This document shows, in pieces, positions 1-12,960 of a stretch of 64,000 nucleotides of DNA. The DNA comes from Gordius sp. MW1 (Eukaryota; Nematomorpha; Gordioida; Gordea; Gordiidae). How positions within the stretch are numbered: position 1 is the first letter of the stretch; each line of letters opens with the position of its first letter. The translations under genes and the position numbers were made by a program. The DNA lies in NCBI GenBank assembly GCA_964036665.1, contig OZ038530.1:2790001-2854000 (forward strand), written 5' to 3'. Below the pieces are notes generated by a model. It did no database searches, was not told the origin of the DNA, and saw only the letters and a list, made by a program, of their open reading frames with translations.

Positions 1-299
1 CCGATGATAGTTGTCGTTTTCAGACCTGGTTTCCATGATAAAAAGTAGAAACTTATCAGAATCAGAGAACTATTACTTTGAAATCATGATCGCATAGACC
101 AGTTTTCAAAAATAAGCATTCACGTTGCGATACAACAAACTAATCGCAACAATAAAACGTTGTCTTTAAAATGATAGTTCTCGCAGCTTACAACCGCTTC
201 TCGGAAGTCAATCGAGGATAATAGGATTCTCAAATTGGCTTACTTTTATATATTTTTTCATGCTCTTTCACAAAGAATCGAAAAAAATCAATCTTTTTA

Positions 300-3200
300 C
301 CTCAAAATTTTTCACATTTTTTTCTTTCAACCGTATTCATCCTATGAAAGTTGTCGTTTTCAGACGTGGTTTCCATGATAAAAAGTAAAAACTTATCAGA
401 ATCAGAGAACTATTACTTTGAAATCATGATCGCCTAAAGCAGTTTTCAAAAATTAAGCAATCACGTTGCGATACAACAAACTAATCGCAACAACAAAACC
501 TTGTCTTTTGTCAAAATGATAGTTCTCGCAGCTTAAAACTTCTTTTCGGAAGTCAATCGAGGATTATAGGATTCTCAAATTGTCTTACTTTTATATATTT
601 TTACAAGCTCTTTCACATAGAATCAAAAAAAAAAAAATATTTTTACCTCAAAACTTTTCACATTTTTTTCTTACCGTATTCATCCTATGAAAGTTGTCTT
701 TTCAGACGTGGTTTCCATGATAAAAAGTAAAAACTTATCAGAATCAGAGAACTATTACTTTAAAATCATGATCGCATAGACCAGTTTTCAAAAGTTAAGC
801 AATCACGTTGCGATACAACAAACTAATCGCAACAACAAAACCTTGTCTTTTGTCAAAATGATAGTTCTCGCAGCTTAAAACTTCTTTTCGGAAGTCAATC
901 GAGGATAATAGGATTCTCAAATTGGCTTACTTTTATATATTTTTTTACGCTCTTTCACATAGAATGGAAAAAATAAATATTTTTACCTCAAAATTTTTCA
1001 CATATTTTTCTTTCAACCGTATTCATCCTATGAAAGTTGTCGTTTTCAGACGTGGTTTCCATGATAAAAAGTAAAAACTTATCAGAATCAGAGAACTATT
1101 ACTTTAAAATCATGATCGCAAAGACCAGTTTTCAAAAATTAAGCAATCACGTTGCGATACAACAAACTAATCGCAACAACAAAACCTTGTCTTTTGTCAA
1201 AATGATAGTTCTCGCATCTAAACTTCTTTTCGGAAATCAATCGAGGATAATAGGATTCTCAAATTGGCTTACTTTTATATATTTTTTTACGCTCTTTCAC
1301 ATAGAATGGAAAAAAATAAATATTTTTACCTCAAAATTTTTCACATATTTTTCTTTCAACCGTATTCATCCGATGAAAGTTGTCGTTTTCAGACGTGGTT
1401 TCCATGATAAAAAGTAAAAATTTATCAGAATCAGAGAACTATTACTTTGAAATCATGATCGCATAGAGCAGTTTTCAAAAGTTAAGCATTTACGTTGCGA
1501 TATAACAAACTAATCGCAACAATAAAACGTTGTCTTTAAAATGATAGTTCTCGCAGCTTAAAACCGCTTCTCTGAAGTCAATCGAGGATAATAGGATTCT
1601 CAAATTGGCTTACTTTTATATATTTTTTTACGCTCTTTCACATAGAATGGAAAAAAATAAATATTTTTACCTCAAAATTTTTCACATATTTTTCTTTCAA
1701 CCGTATTCATCCTATAAAAGTTGTCGTTTTCAGACGTGGTTTAAATGATAAAAAGTAAAAACTTATCAGAATCCGAGAACTATTACTTTTAAATCATGAT
1801 CGCATAGACCAGTTTTCAAAAATTAAGCATTCACGTTAGATACAACAAACTAATCGCAACACTAAAACGTTGTCTTTAAAATGATAGTTCTCGCAGCTTA
1901 AAACCTCTTTTCGGAAGTCAATCGAGGATAATAGGATTCTCAAATTGGTTTACTTTTATATATTTTTTAGAGCTCTTTCACATAGAATCGAAAAAAATAA
2001 ATCTTTTGACCTCAAAATTTTTCTCATTTTTTTCTTTCAACCGTATTCATCCGATGAAAGTTGTCATTTCCAGACGTGGTTTCCATGATAAAAAGTAGAA
2101 ACTTATCAGAATCAGAGAACAATTACTTTGAAATCATGATCGCATAGACCAGTTTTGAAAAATTAAGCACTCACGTTGCGATACAACAAACTAATCGCAA
2201 CAATAAAACGTTGTATTTTGTCAAAATGATAGTTCTCGCAGCTTGAAACTTCTTTTCGGAAGTCAATCGAGGATAATAGGATTCTCAAATTGGCTTACTT
2301 TTATATATTTTTTTACGCTCTTTCACATAGAATGGAAAAAATAAATATTTTTACCTCAAAATTTTTCACATATTTTTCTTTCAACCGTATTCATCCTATG
2401 AAAGTTGTCGTTTTCAGACGTGGTTTCCATGACTAAAAGTAAAAAACTTATCAGAATCAGAGAACTATTACTTTGAAATCATGATCGCATAGACCAGTTT
2501 TCAAAAATTAAGCAATCACGTTGCGATACAACAAACTAATCGCACCAATAAAACGTTGTCTTTAAAATGATAGTTCTCGCAGCTTAAAACCTCTTTTCGG
2601 AAGTCAATCGAGGATAAGAGGATTCTCAAATTGGCTTACTTTTATATATTTTTTCAAGCTCTTTCACATAGAATCGAAAAAAATAAATCTTTTTACCTCA
2701 AAATTTTTCACATTTTTTTCTTTCAACCGTATTCATCCGATGAAAGTTGTCGTTTCCAGACGTGGTTTCCATGATTAAAAGTATAAATTTATCAGAATCA
2801 GAAAACTATTACTTTGAAATCATGATCGCATAGACCAGTTTTGAAAAATTAAGCACTCACGTTGCGATACAACAAACTAATCGCAACAATAAAACGTTGT
2901 CTTTAAAATGATAGTTCTCGCAGCTTAAAACCTCTTTTCGGAAGTCAATCGAGGATAATAGGATTCTCAAATTGGCTTACTTTTATATATTTTTTCAAGC
3001 TCTTTCACATAGAATCGAAAAAAATAAATCTTTTTACCTCAAAATTTTTCACATTTTTTTCTTTCAACCGTATTCATCCTATGAAAGTTGTCGTTTTCAG
3101 ACGTGGTTTCCATGATAAAAAGTAAAAACTTATCAGAATCAGAGAACTATTACTTTGAAATCATGATCGCATAAACCAGTTTTCAAAAATTAAGCAATCA

Positions 3201-6200
3201 CGTTGCGATACAACAAACTAATCGCAACAACAAAACCTTGTCTTTTGTCAAAATGATAGTTCTCGCAGCTTAAAACTTCTTTTCGGAAGTCAATCGAGGA
3301 TAATAGGATTCTCAAATTGTCTTACTTTTATATATTTTTTCAAGTTCTTTCACATAGAATCAAAAAAAAATAAATATTTTTACCTCAAAACTTTTCACAT
3401 TTTTTTCTTTCAACCGTATTCATCCTATGAAAGTTGTCTTTTCAGACGTGGTTTCCATGATAAAAAGTAAAAACTTATCAGAATCAGAGAACTATTACTT
3501 TAAAATCATGATCGCATAGACCAGTTTTCAAAAATTAAGCAATCACGTTGCGATACAACAAACTAATCGCAACAACAAAACCTTGTCTTTTGTCAAAATG
3601 ATAGTTCTCGCAGCTTAAAACTTCTTTTCGGAAGTCAATCGAGGATAATAGGATTCTCAAATTGTCTTACTTTTATATATTTTTTCAAGTTCTTTCACAT
3701 AGAATCAAAAAAAAAATATTTTTACCTCAAAACTTTTCACATTTTTTTCTTTCAACCGTATTCATCCTATGAAAGTTGTCGTTTTCAAACGTGGTTTCAA
3801 TGATAAAAAGTAAAAACTTCAGAATCAGAGAACTATTACTTTGAAATCATGATCGCATAGAGCAGTTTTCAAAAGTTAAGCATTCACGTTGCGATACAAC
3901 AAACTAATCGCAACAATAAAACGTTGTCTTTAAAATGATAGTTCTCGCAGCTTAAAACCGCTTCTCGGAAGTCAATCGAGGATAATAGGATTCTCAAATT
4001 GGCTTACTTTTATATATTTTTTCAAGCTCTTTCTCATAGAATCGAAAAAAATAAATCTTTTTACCTCAAAATTTTTTACATTTTTTTCTTTCAACCGTAT
4101 TCATCCTGTGAAAGTTGTCGTTTTCAGACGTGGTTTCCATGATAAAAAGTAAAAACTTATCAGAATCAGAGAACTATCACTTTGAAATCATGATCGCATA
4201 AACCAGTTTTCAAAAATTAAGCAATCACGTTGCGATACAACAAACTAATCGCAACAACAAAACCTTGTCTTTTGTCAAAATGATAGTTCTCGCAGCTTAA
4301 AACTTCTTTTCGGAAGTCAATCGAGGATAATAGGGTTATCAAATTGTCTTACTTTTATATATTTTTACAAGCTCTTTCACATAGAATCAAAAAAAAATAA
4401 ATATTTTTACCTCAAAACTTTTCACATTTTTTTCTTACCGTATTCATCCTATGAAAGTTGTCGTTTTCAGACGTGGTTTCCATGACTAAAAGTAAAAAAC
4501 TTATCAGAATCAGAGAACTATTACTTTGAAATCATGATCGCATAGAGCAGTTTTCAAAAGTTAAGCATTCACGTTGCGATACAACAAACTAATCGCAACA
4601 ATAAAACGTTGTCTTTAAAATGATAGTTCTCGCAGCTTAAAACCGCTTCTCGGAAGTCAATCGAGGATAATAGGATTCTCAAATTGGCTTACTTTTATAT
4701 ATTTTTTCAAGCTCTTTCTCATAGAATCGAAAAAAATAAATCTTTTTACCTCAAAATTTTTCACATTTTTTTCTTTCAACCGTATTCATCCTGTGAAAGT
4801 TGTCGTTTTCAGACGTGGTTTCCATGATAAAAAGTAAAAACTTATCAGAATCAGAGAACTATTACTTTGAAATCATGATCGCCTAAAGCAGTTTTCAAAA
4901 ATTAAGCAATCACGTTGCGATACAACAAACTAATCGCAACAACAAAACCTTGTCTTTTGTCAAAATGATAGTTCTCGCAGCTTAAAACTTCTTTTCGGAA
5001 GTCAATCGAGGATTATAGGATTCTCAAATTGTCTTACTTTTATATATTTTTACAAGCTCTTTCACATAGAATCAAAAAAAAATAAATATTTTTACCTCAA
5101 AACTTTTCACATTTTTTTCTTACCGTATTCATCCTATGAAAGTTGTCTTTTCAGACGTGGTTTCCATGATAAAAAGTAAAAACTTATCAGAATCAGAGAA
5201 CTATTACTTTAAAATCATGATCGCATAGACCAGTTTTCAAAAGTTAAGCAATCACTTTGCGATACAACAAACTAATCGCAACAACAAAACCTTGTCTTTT
5301 GTCAAAATGATAGTTCTCGCAGCTTAAAACTTCTTTTCGGAAGTCAATCGAGGATAATAGGATTCTCAAATTGGCTTACTTTTATATATTTTTTTACGCT
5401 CTTTCACATAGAATGGAAAAAATAAATATTTTTACCTCAAAATTTTTCACATATTTTTCTTTCAACCGTATTCATCCTATGAAAGTTGTCGTTTTCAGAC
5501 GTGGTTTCCATGATAAAAAGTAAAAACTTATCAGAATCAGAGAACTATTACTTTAAAATCATGATCGCAAAGACCAGTTTTCAAAAATTAAGCAATCACG
5601 TTGCGATACAACAAACTAATCGCAACAACAAAACCTTGTCTTTTGTCAAAATGATAGTTCTCGCATCTAAAACTTCTTTTCGGAAATCAATCGAGGATAA
5701 TAGGATTCTCAAATTGGCTTACTTTTATATATTTTTTTACGCTCTTTCACATAGAATGGAAAAAAATAAATATTTTTACCTCAAAATTTTTCACATATTT
5801 TTCTTTCAACCGTATTCATCCGATGAAAGTTGTCGTTTTCAGACGTGGTTTCCATGATAAAAAGTAAAAATTTATCAGAATCAGAGAACTATTACTTTGA
5901 AATCATGATCGCATAGAGCAGTTTTCAAAAGTTAAGCATTTACGTTGCGATATAACAAACTAATCGCAACAATAAAACGTTGTCTTTAAAATGATAGTTC
6001 TCGCAGCTTAAAACCGCTTCTCTGAAGTCAATCGAGGATAATAGGATTCTCAAATTGGCTTACTTTTATATATTTTTTTACGCTCTTTCACATAGAATGG
6101 AAAAAAATAAATATTTTTACCTCAAAATTTTTCACATATTTTTCTTTCAACCGTATTCATCCTATAAAAGTTGTCGTTTTCAGACGTGGTTTAAATGATA

Positions 6201-8820
6201 AAAAGTAAAAACTTATCAGAATCCGAGAACTATTACTTTTAAATCATGATCGCATAGACCAGTTTTCAAAAATTAAGCATTCACGTTAGATACAACAAAC
6301 TAATCGCAACACTAAAACGTTGTCTTTAAAATGATAGTTCTCGCAGCTTAAAACCTCTTTTCGGAAGTCAATCGAGGATAATAGGATTCTCAAATTGGTT
6401 TACTTTTATATATTTTTTAGAGCTCTTTCACATAGAATCGAAAAAAATAAATCTTTTGACCTCAAAATTTTTCTCATTTTTTTCTTTCAACCGTATTCAT
6501 CCGATGAAAGTTGTCATTTCCAGACGTGGTTTCCATGATAAAAAGTAGAAACTTATCAGAATCAGAGAACAATTACTTTGAAATCATGATCGCATAGACC
6601 AGTTTTGAAAAATTAAGCACTCACGTTGCGATACAACAAACTAATCGCAACAATAAAACGTTGTATTTTGTCAAAATGATAGTTCTCGCAGCTTGAAACT
6701 TCTTTTCGGAAGTCAATCGAGGATAATAGGATTCTCAAATTGGCTTACTTTTATATATTTTTTTACGCTCTTTCACATAGAATGGAAAAAATAAATATTT
6801 TTACCTCAAAATTTTTCACATATTTTTCTTTCAACCGTATTCATCCTATGAAAGTTGTCGTTTTCAGACGTGGTTTCCATGACTAAAAGTAAAAAACTTA
6901 TCAGAATCAGAGAACTATTACTTTGAAATCATGATCGCATAGACCAGTTTTCAAAAATTAAGCAATCACGTTGCGATACAACAAAATAATCGCAACAATA
7001 AAACGTTGTCTTTAAAATGATAGTTCTCGCAGCTTAAAACCTCTTTTCGGAAGTCAATCGAGGATAAGAGGATTCTCAAATTGGCTTACTTTTATATATT
7101 TTTTCAAGCTCTTTCACATAGAATCGAAAAAAATAAATCTTTTTACCTCAAAATTTTTCACATTTTTTTCTTTCAACCGTATTCATCCGATGAAAGTTGT
7201 CGTTTCCAGACGTGGTTTCCATGATTAAAAGTATAAATTTATCAGAATCAGAAAACTATTACTTTGAAATCATGATCGCATAGACCAGTTTTGAAAAATT
7301 AAGCACTCACGTTGCGATACAACAAACTAATCGCAACAATAAAACGTTGTCTTTAAAATGATAGTTCTCGCAGCTTAAAACCTCTTTTCGGAAGTCAATC
7401 GAGGATAATAGGATTCTCAAATTGGCTTACTTTTATATATTTTTTCAAGCTCTTTCACATAGAATCGAAAAAAATAAATCTTTTTACCTCAAAATTTTTC
7501 ACATTTTTTTCTTTCAACCGTATTCATCCTATGAAAGTTGTCGTTTTCAGACGTGGTTTCCATGATAAAAAGTAAAAACTTATCAGAATCAGAGAACTAT
7601 TACTTTGAAATCATGATCGCATAAACCAGTTTTCAAAAATTAAGCAATCACGTTGCGATACAACAAACTAATCGCAACAACAAAACCTTGTCTTTTGTCA
7701 AAATGATAGTTCTCGCAGCTTAAAACTTCTTTTCGGAAGTCAATCGAGGATAATAGGATTCTCAAATTGTCTTACTTTTATATATTTTTTCAAGTTCTTT
7801 CACATAGAATCAAAAAAAAATAAATATTTTTACCTCAAAACTTTTCACATTTTTTTCTTTCAACCGTATTCATCCTATGAAAGTTGTCTTTTCAGACGTG
7901 GTTTCCATGATAAAAAGTAAAAACTTATCAGAATCAGAGAACTATTACTTTAAAATCATGATCGCATAGACCAGTTTTCAAAAATTAAGCAATCACGTTG
8001 CGATACAACAAACTAATCGCAACAACAAAACCTTGTCTTTTGTCAAAATGATAGTTCTCGCAGCTTAAAACTTCTTTTCGGAAGTCAATCGAGGATAATA
8101 GGATTCTCAAATTGTCTTACTTTTATATATTTTTTCAAGTTCTTTCACATAGAATCAAAAAAAAATAAATATTTTTACCTCAAAACTTTTCACATTTTTT
8201 TCTTTCAACCGTATTCATCCTATGAAAGTTGTCGTTTTCAAACGTGGTTTCAATGATAAAAAGTAAAAACTTCAGAATCAGAGAACTATTACTTTGAAAT
8301 CATGATCGCATAGAGCAGTTTTCAAAAGTTAAGCATTCACGTTGCGATACAACAAACTAATCGCAACAATAAAACGTTGTCTTTAAAATGATAGTTCTCG
8401 CAGCTTAAAACCGCTTCTCGGAAGTCAATCGAGGATAATAGGATTCTCAAATTGGCTTACTTTTATATATTTTTTCAAGCTCTTTCTCATAGAATCGAAA
8501 AAAATAAATCTTTTTACCTCAAAATTTTTCACATTTTTTTCTTTCAACCGTATTCATCCTGTGAAAGTTGTCGTTTTCAGACGTGGTTTCCATGATAAAA
8601 AGTAAAAACTTATCAGAATCAGAGAACTATCACTTTGAAATCATGATCGCATAAACCAGTTTTCAAAAATTAAGCAATCACGTTGCGATACAACAAACTA
8701 ATCGCAACAACAAAACCTTGTCTTTTGTCAAAATGATAGTTCTCGCAGCTTAAAACTTCTTTTCGGAAGTCAATCGAGGATAATAGGGTTATCAAATTGT
8801 CTTACTTTTATATATTTTTT
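300..8820 (+). repeat. Higher-order duplication, period ~4449-4453 bp (13 monomers)
   Basis: Roughly 300-4370 matches 4750-8820 in the same order. Shared private variants include GCCTAAAGC (about 440 and 4890), GGTTTAAATGATA (about 1738 and 6188), CGTTAGATAC and AGAACAATTACTTTG. The offset is 4449 bp, becomes 4450 after a 1-nt indel near 1211/5661 and 4453 after a poly-A length difference near 3710/8160. The match fails left of about 300 and right of about 4370, where copy 1 has TTTTTACAAGCTC and copy 2 has TTTTTTCAAGCTCTTCC. Boundaries are approximate. Confidence 0.85.
3429..3770 (+). repeat. Example monomer of class D (342 bp, left domain only)
   Basis: Class D is marked by GTTGTCTTTTCAGACG (one base shorter than GTTGTCGTTTTCAG), CAAATTGTCTTAC instead of CAAATTGGCTTAC, TTTTTTCAAGTTC or CAAGCTC, AGAATCAAAAAAAA and CAAAACTTTTCAC. 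These markers are common from the start of the window to about 29.8 kb and I did not find them further right. Confidence 0.8.
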
Positions 8821-11800
8821 CAAGCTCTTCCACATAGAATTAAAAAAAATAAATATTTTTACCTCAAAACTTTTCACATTTTTTTCTTTCAACCGTATTC
8901 ATCCTATGAAAGTTGTCTTTTCAGACGTGGTTTCCATGATAAAAAGTAAAAACTTATCAGAATCAGAGAACTATTACTTTAAAATCATGATCGCATAGAC
9001 CAGTTTTCAAAAATTAAGCAATCACGTTGCGATACAACAAACTAATCGCAACAACAAAACCTTGTCTTTTGTCAAAATGATAGTTCTCGCATCTTAAAAC
9101 TTCTTTTCGGAAGTCAATCGAGGATAATAGGATTCTCAAATTGGCTTACTTTTATATATTTTTTCAAGCTCTTTCACATAGAATGGAAAAAAATAAATAT
9201 TTTTACCTCAAAATTTTTCACATATTTTTCTTTCAACCGTATTCATGCTATGAAAGTTGTCGTTTTCAGACGTGGTTTCCATGATAAAAAGTAAAAACTT
9301 ATCAGAATCAGAGAACTATTACTTTTTTAAAATCATGATCGCATAGACCAGTTTTCAAAAATTAAGCAATCACGTTGCGATACAACAAACTGATCGCAAC
9401 AACAAAACCTTGTCTTTTGTCAAAATGATAGTTCTCGCAGCTTAAAACTTCTTTTCGGAAGTCAATCGAGGATAATAGGATTCTCAAATTGGCTTACTTT
9501 TATATATTTTTTTACGCTCTTTCACATAGAATGGAAAAAATAAATATTTTTACCTCAAAATTTTTCACATATTTTTCTTTCAACCGTATTCATCCTATGA
9601 AAGTTGTCGTTTTCAGACGTGGTTTCCATGTTAAAAAGTAAAAACTTATCAGAATCAGAGAACTATTACTTTGAAATCATGATCGCAAAGACCAGTTTTA
9701 AAAATTAAGCAATCACGTTGCGATACAACAAACTAATCGCAACAACAAAACCTTGTCTTTTGTCAAAATGATAGTTCTCGCATCTTAAAACTTCTTTTCG
9801 GAAATCAATCGAGGATAATAGGAATCTCAAATTGGCTTACTTTTATATATTTTTTTACGCTCTTTCACATAGAATGGAAAAAAATAAATATTTTTACCTC
9901 AAAATTTTTCACATATTTTTCTTTCAACCGTATTCATCCGATGAAAGTTGTCGTTTTCAGACCTGGTTTCCATGATAAAAAGTAAAAACTTATCAGAATC
10001 AGAGAATTATTACTTTGAAATCATGATCGCATAGACCAGTTTTCAAAAATTAAGCAATCACGTTGCGATACAACAAACTAATCGCAACAACAAAACCTTG
10101 TCTTTTGTCAAAATGATAGTTCTCGCATCTTAAAACTTCTTTTCGGAAATCAATCGAGGATAATAGGATTCTCAAATTGGCTTACTTTTATATATTTTTT
10201 CAAGCTCTTTCACATAGAATCGAAAAAAATAAATCTTTTTACCTCAAAATTTTTCACATTTTTTTCTTTCAACCGTATTCATCCTATGAAAGTTGTCGTT
10301 TTCAGACGTGGTTTCCATGATAAAAAGTAAAAACTTATCAGAATCAGAGAACTATTACTTTGAAATCATGATCGCATAAACCAGTTTTCAAAAATTAAGC
10401 AATCACGTTGCGATACAACAAACTAATCGCAACAACAAAACCTTGTCTTTTGTCAAAATGATAGTTCTCGCAGCTTAAAACTTCTTTTCGGAAGTCAATC
10501 GAGGATAATAGGATTCTCAAATTGTCTTACTTTTATATATTTTTTCAAGTTCTTTCACATAGAATCAAAAAAAAATAAATATTTTTACCTCAAAACTTTT
10601 CACATTTTTTTCTTTCAACCGTATTCATCCTATGAAAGTTGTCTTTTCAGACGTGGTTTCCATGATAAAAAGTAAAAACTTATCAGAATCAGAGAACTAT
10701 TACTTTAAAATCATGATCGCATAGACCAGTTTTCAAAAATTAAGCAATCACGTTGCGATACAACAAACTAATCGCAACAACAAAACCTTGTCTTTTGTCA
10801 AAATGATAGTTCTCGCAGCTTAAAACTTCTTTTCGGAAGTCAATCGAGGATAATAGGATTCTCAAATTGTCTTACTTTTATATATTTTTTCAAGTTCTTT
10901 CACATAGAATCAAAAAAAAATAAATATTTTTACCTCAAAACTTTTCACATTTTTTTCTTTCAACCGTATTCATCCTATGAAAGTTGTCGTTTTCAAACGT
11001 GGTTTCAATGATAAAAAGTAAAAACTCAGAATCAGAGAACTATTACTTTGAAATCATGATCGCATAGAGCAGTTTTCAAAAGTTAAGCATTCACGTTGCG
11101 ATACAACAAACTAATCGCAACAATAAAACGTTGTCTTTAAAATGATAGTTCTCGCAGCTTAAAACCGCTTCTCGGAAGTCAATCGAGGATAATAGGATTC
11201 TCAAATTGGCTTACTTTTATATATTTTTTCAAGCTCTTTCTCATAGAATCGAAAAAAATAAATCTTTTTACCTCAAAATTTTTCACATTTTTTTCTTTCA
11301 ACCGTATTCATCCTGTGAAAGTTGTCGTTTTCAGACGTGGTTTCCATGATAAAAAGTAAAAACTTATCAGAATCAGAGAACTATCACTTTGAAATCATGA
11401 TCGCATAAACCAGTTTTCAAAAATTAAGCAATCACGTTGCGATACAACAAACTAATCGCAACAACAAAACCTTGTCTTTTGTCAAAATGATAGTTCTCGC
11501 AGCTTAAAACTTCTTTTCGGAAGTCAATCGAGGATAATAGGGTTATCAAATTGTCTTACTTTTATATATTTTTTCAAGCTCTTCCACATAGAATTAAAAA
11601 AAATAAATATTTTTACCTCAAAACTTTTCACATTTTTTTCTTTCAACCGTATTCATCCTATGAAAGTTGTCTTTTCAGACGTGGTTTCCATGATAAAAAG
11701 TAAAAACTTATCAGAATCAGAGAACTATTACTTTAAAATCATGATCGCATAGACCAGTTTTCAAAAATTAAGCAATCACGTTGCGATACAACAAACTAAT

Positions 11801-12960
11801 CGCAACAACAAAACCTTGTCTTTTGTCAAAATGATAGTTCTCGCATCTTAAAACTTCTTTTCGGAAGTCAATCGAGGATAATAGGATTCTCAAATTGGCT
11901 TACTTTTATATATTTTTTCAAGCTCTTTCACATAGAATGGAAAAAAATAAATATTTTTACCTCAAAATTTTTCACATATTTTTCTTTCAACCGTATTCAT
12001 GCTATGAAAGTTGTCGTTTTCAGACGTGGTTTCCATGATAAAAAGTAAAAACTTATCAGAATCAGAGAACTATTACTTTTTTAAAATCATGATCGCATAG
12101 ACCAGTTTTCAAAAATTAAGCAATCACGTTGCGATACAACAAACTAATCGCAACAACAAAACCTTGTCTTTTGTCAAAATGATAGTTCTCGCAGCTTAAA
12201 ACTTCTTTTCGGAAGTCAATCGAGGATAATAGGATTCTCAAATTGGCTTACTTTTATATATTTTTTTACGCTCTTTCACATAGAATGGAAAAAATAAATA
12301 TTTTTACCTCAAAATTTTTCACATATTTTTCTTTCAACCGTATTCATCCTATGAAAGTTGTCGTTTTCAGACGTGGTTTCCATGTTAAAAAGTAAAAACT
12401 TATCAGAATCAGAGAACTATTACTTTGAAATCATGATCGCAAAGACCAGTTTTAAAAATTAAGCAATCACGTTGCGATACAACAAACTAATCGCAACAAC
12501 AAAACCTTGTCTTTTGTCAAAATGATAGTTCTCGCATCTTAAAACTTCTTTTCGGAAATCAATCGAGGATAATAGGAATCTCAAATTGGCTTACTTTTAT
12601 ATATTTTTTTACGCTCTTTCACATAGAATGGAAAAAAATAAATATTTTTACCTCAAAATTTTTCACATATTTTTCTTTCAACCGTATTCATCCGATGAAA
12701 GTTGTCGTTTTCAGACCTGGTTTCCATGATAAAAAGTAAAAACTTATCAGAATCAGAGAATTATTACTTTGAAATCATGATCGCATAGACCAGTTTTCAA
12801 AAATTAAGCAATCACGTTGCGATACAACAAACTAATCGCAACAACAAAACCTTGTCTTTTGTCAAAATGATAGTTCTCGCATCTTAAAACTTCTTTTCGG
12901 AAATCAATCGAGGATAATAGGATTCTCAAATTGGCTTACTTTTATATATTTTTTCAAGCT
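7400..12960 (+). repeat. Higher-order tandem duplication, period ~2755 bp (8 monomers)
   Basis: About 7.40-10.15 kb and 10.15-12.96 kb are consecutive, nearly identical copies. Differences I noticed are one base near 9392/12147 (CTGATCGC against CTAATCGC) and a 1-nt deletion near 11026 (AAAACTCAG against AAAACTTCAG). Shared landmarks include GTATTCATGCTATG (9241, 11995), TACTTTTTTAAAATC and CCATGTTAAAAAG. Copy 1 overlaps the end of the 4449-bp duplication, so the two events are layered. Confidence 0.88.
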
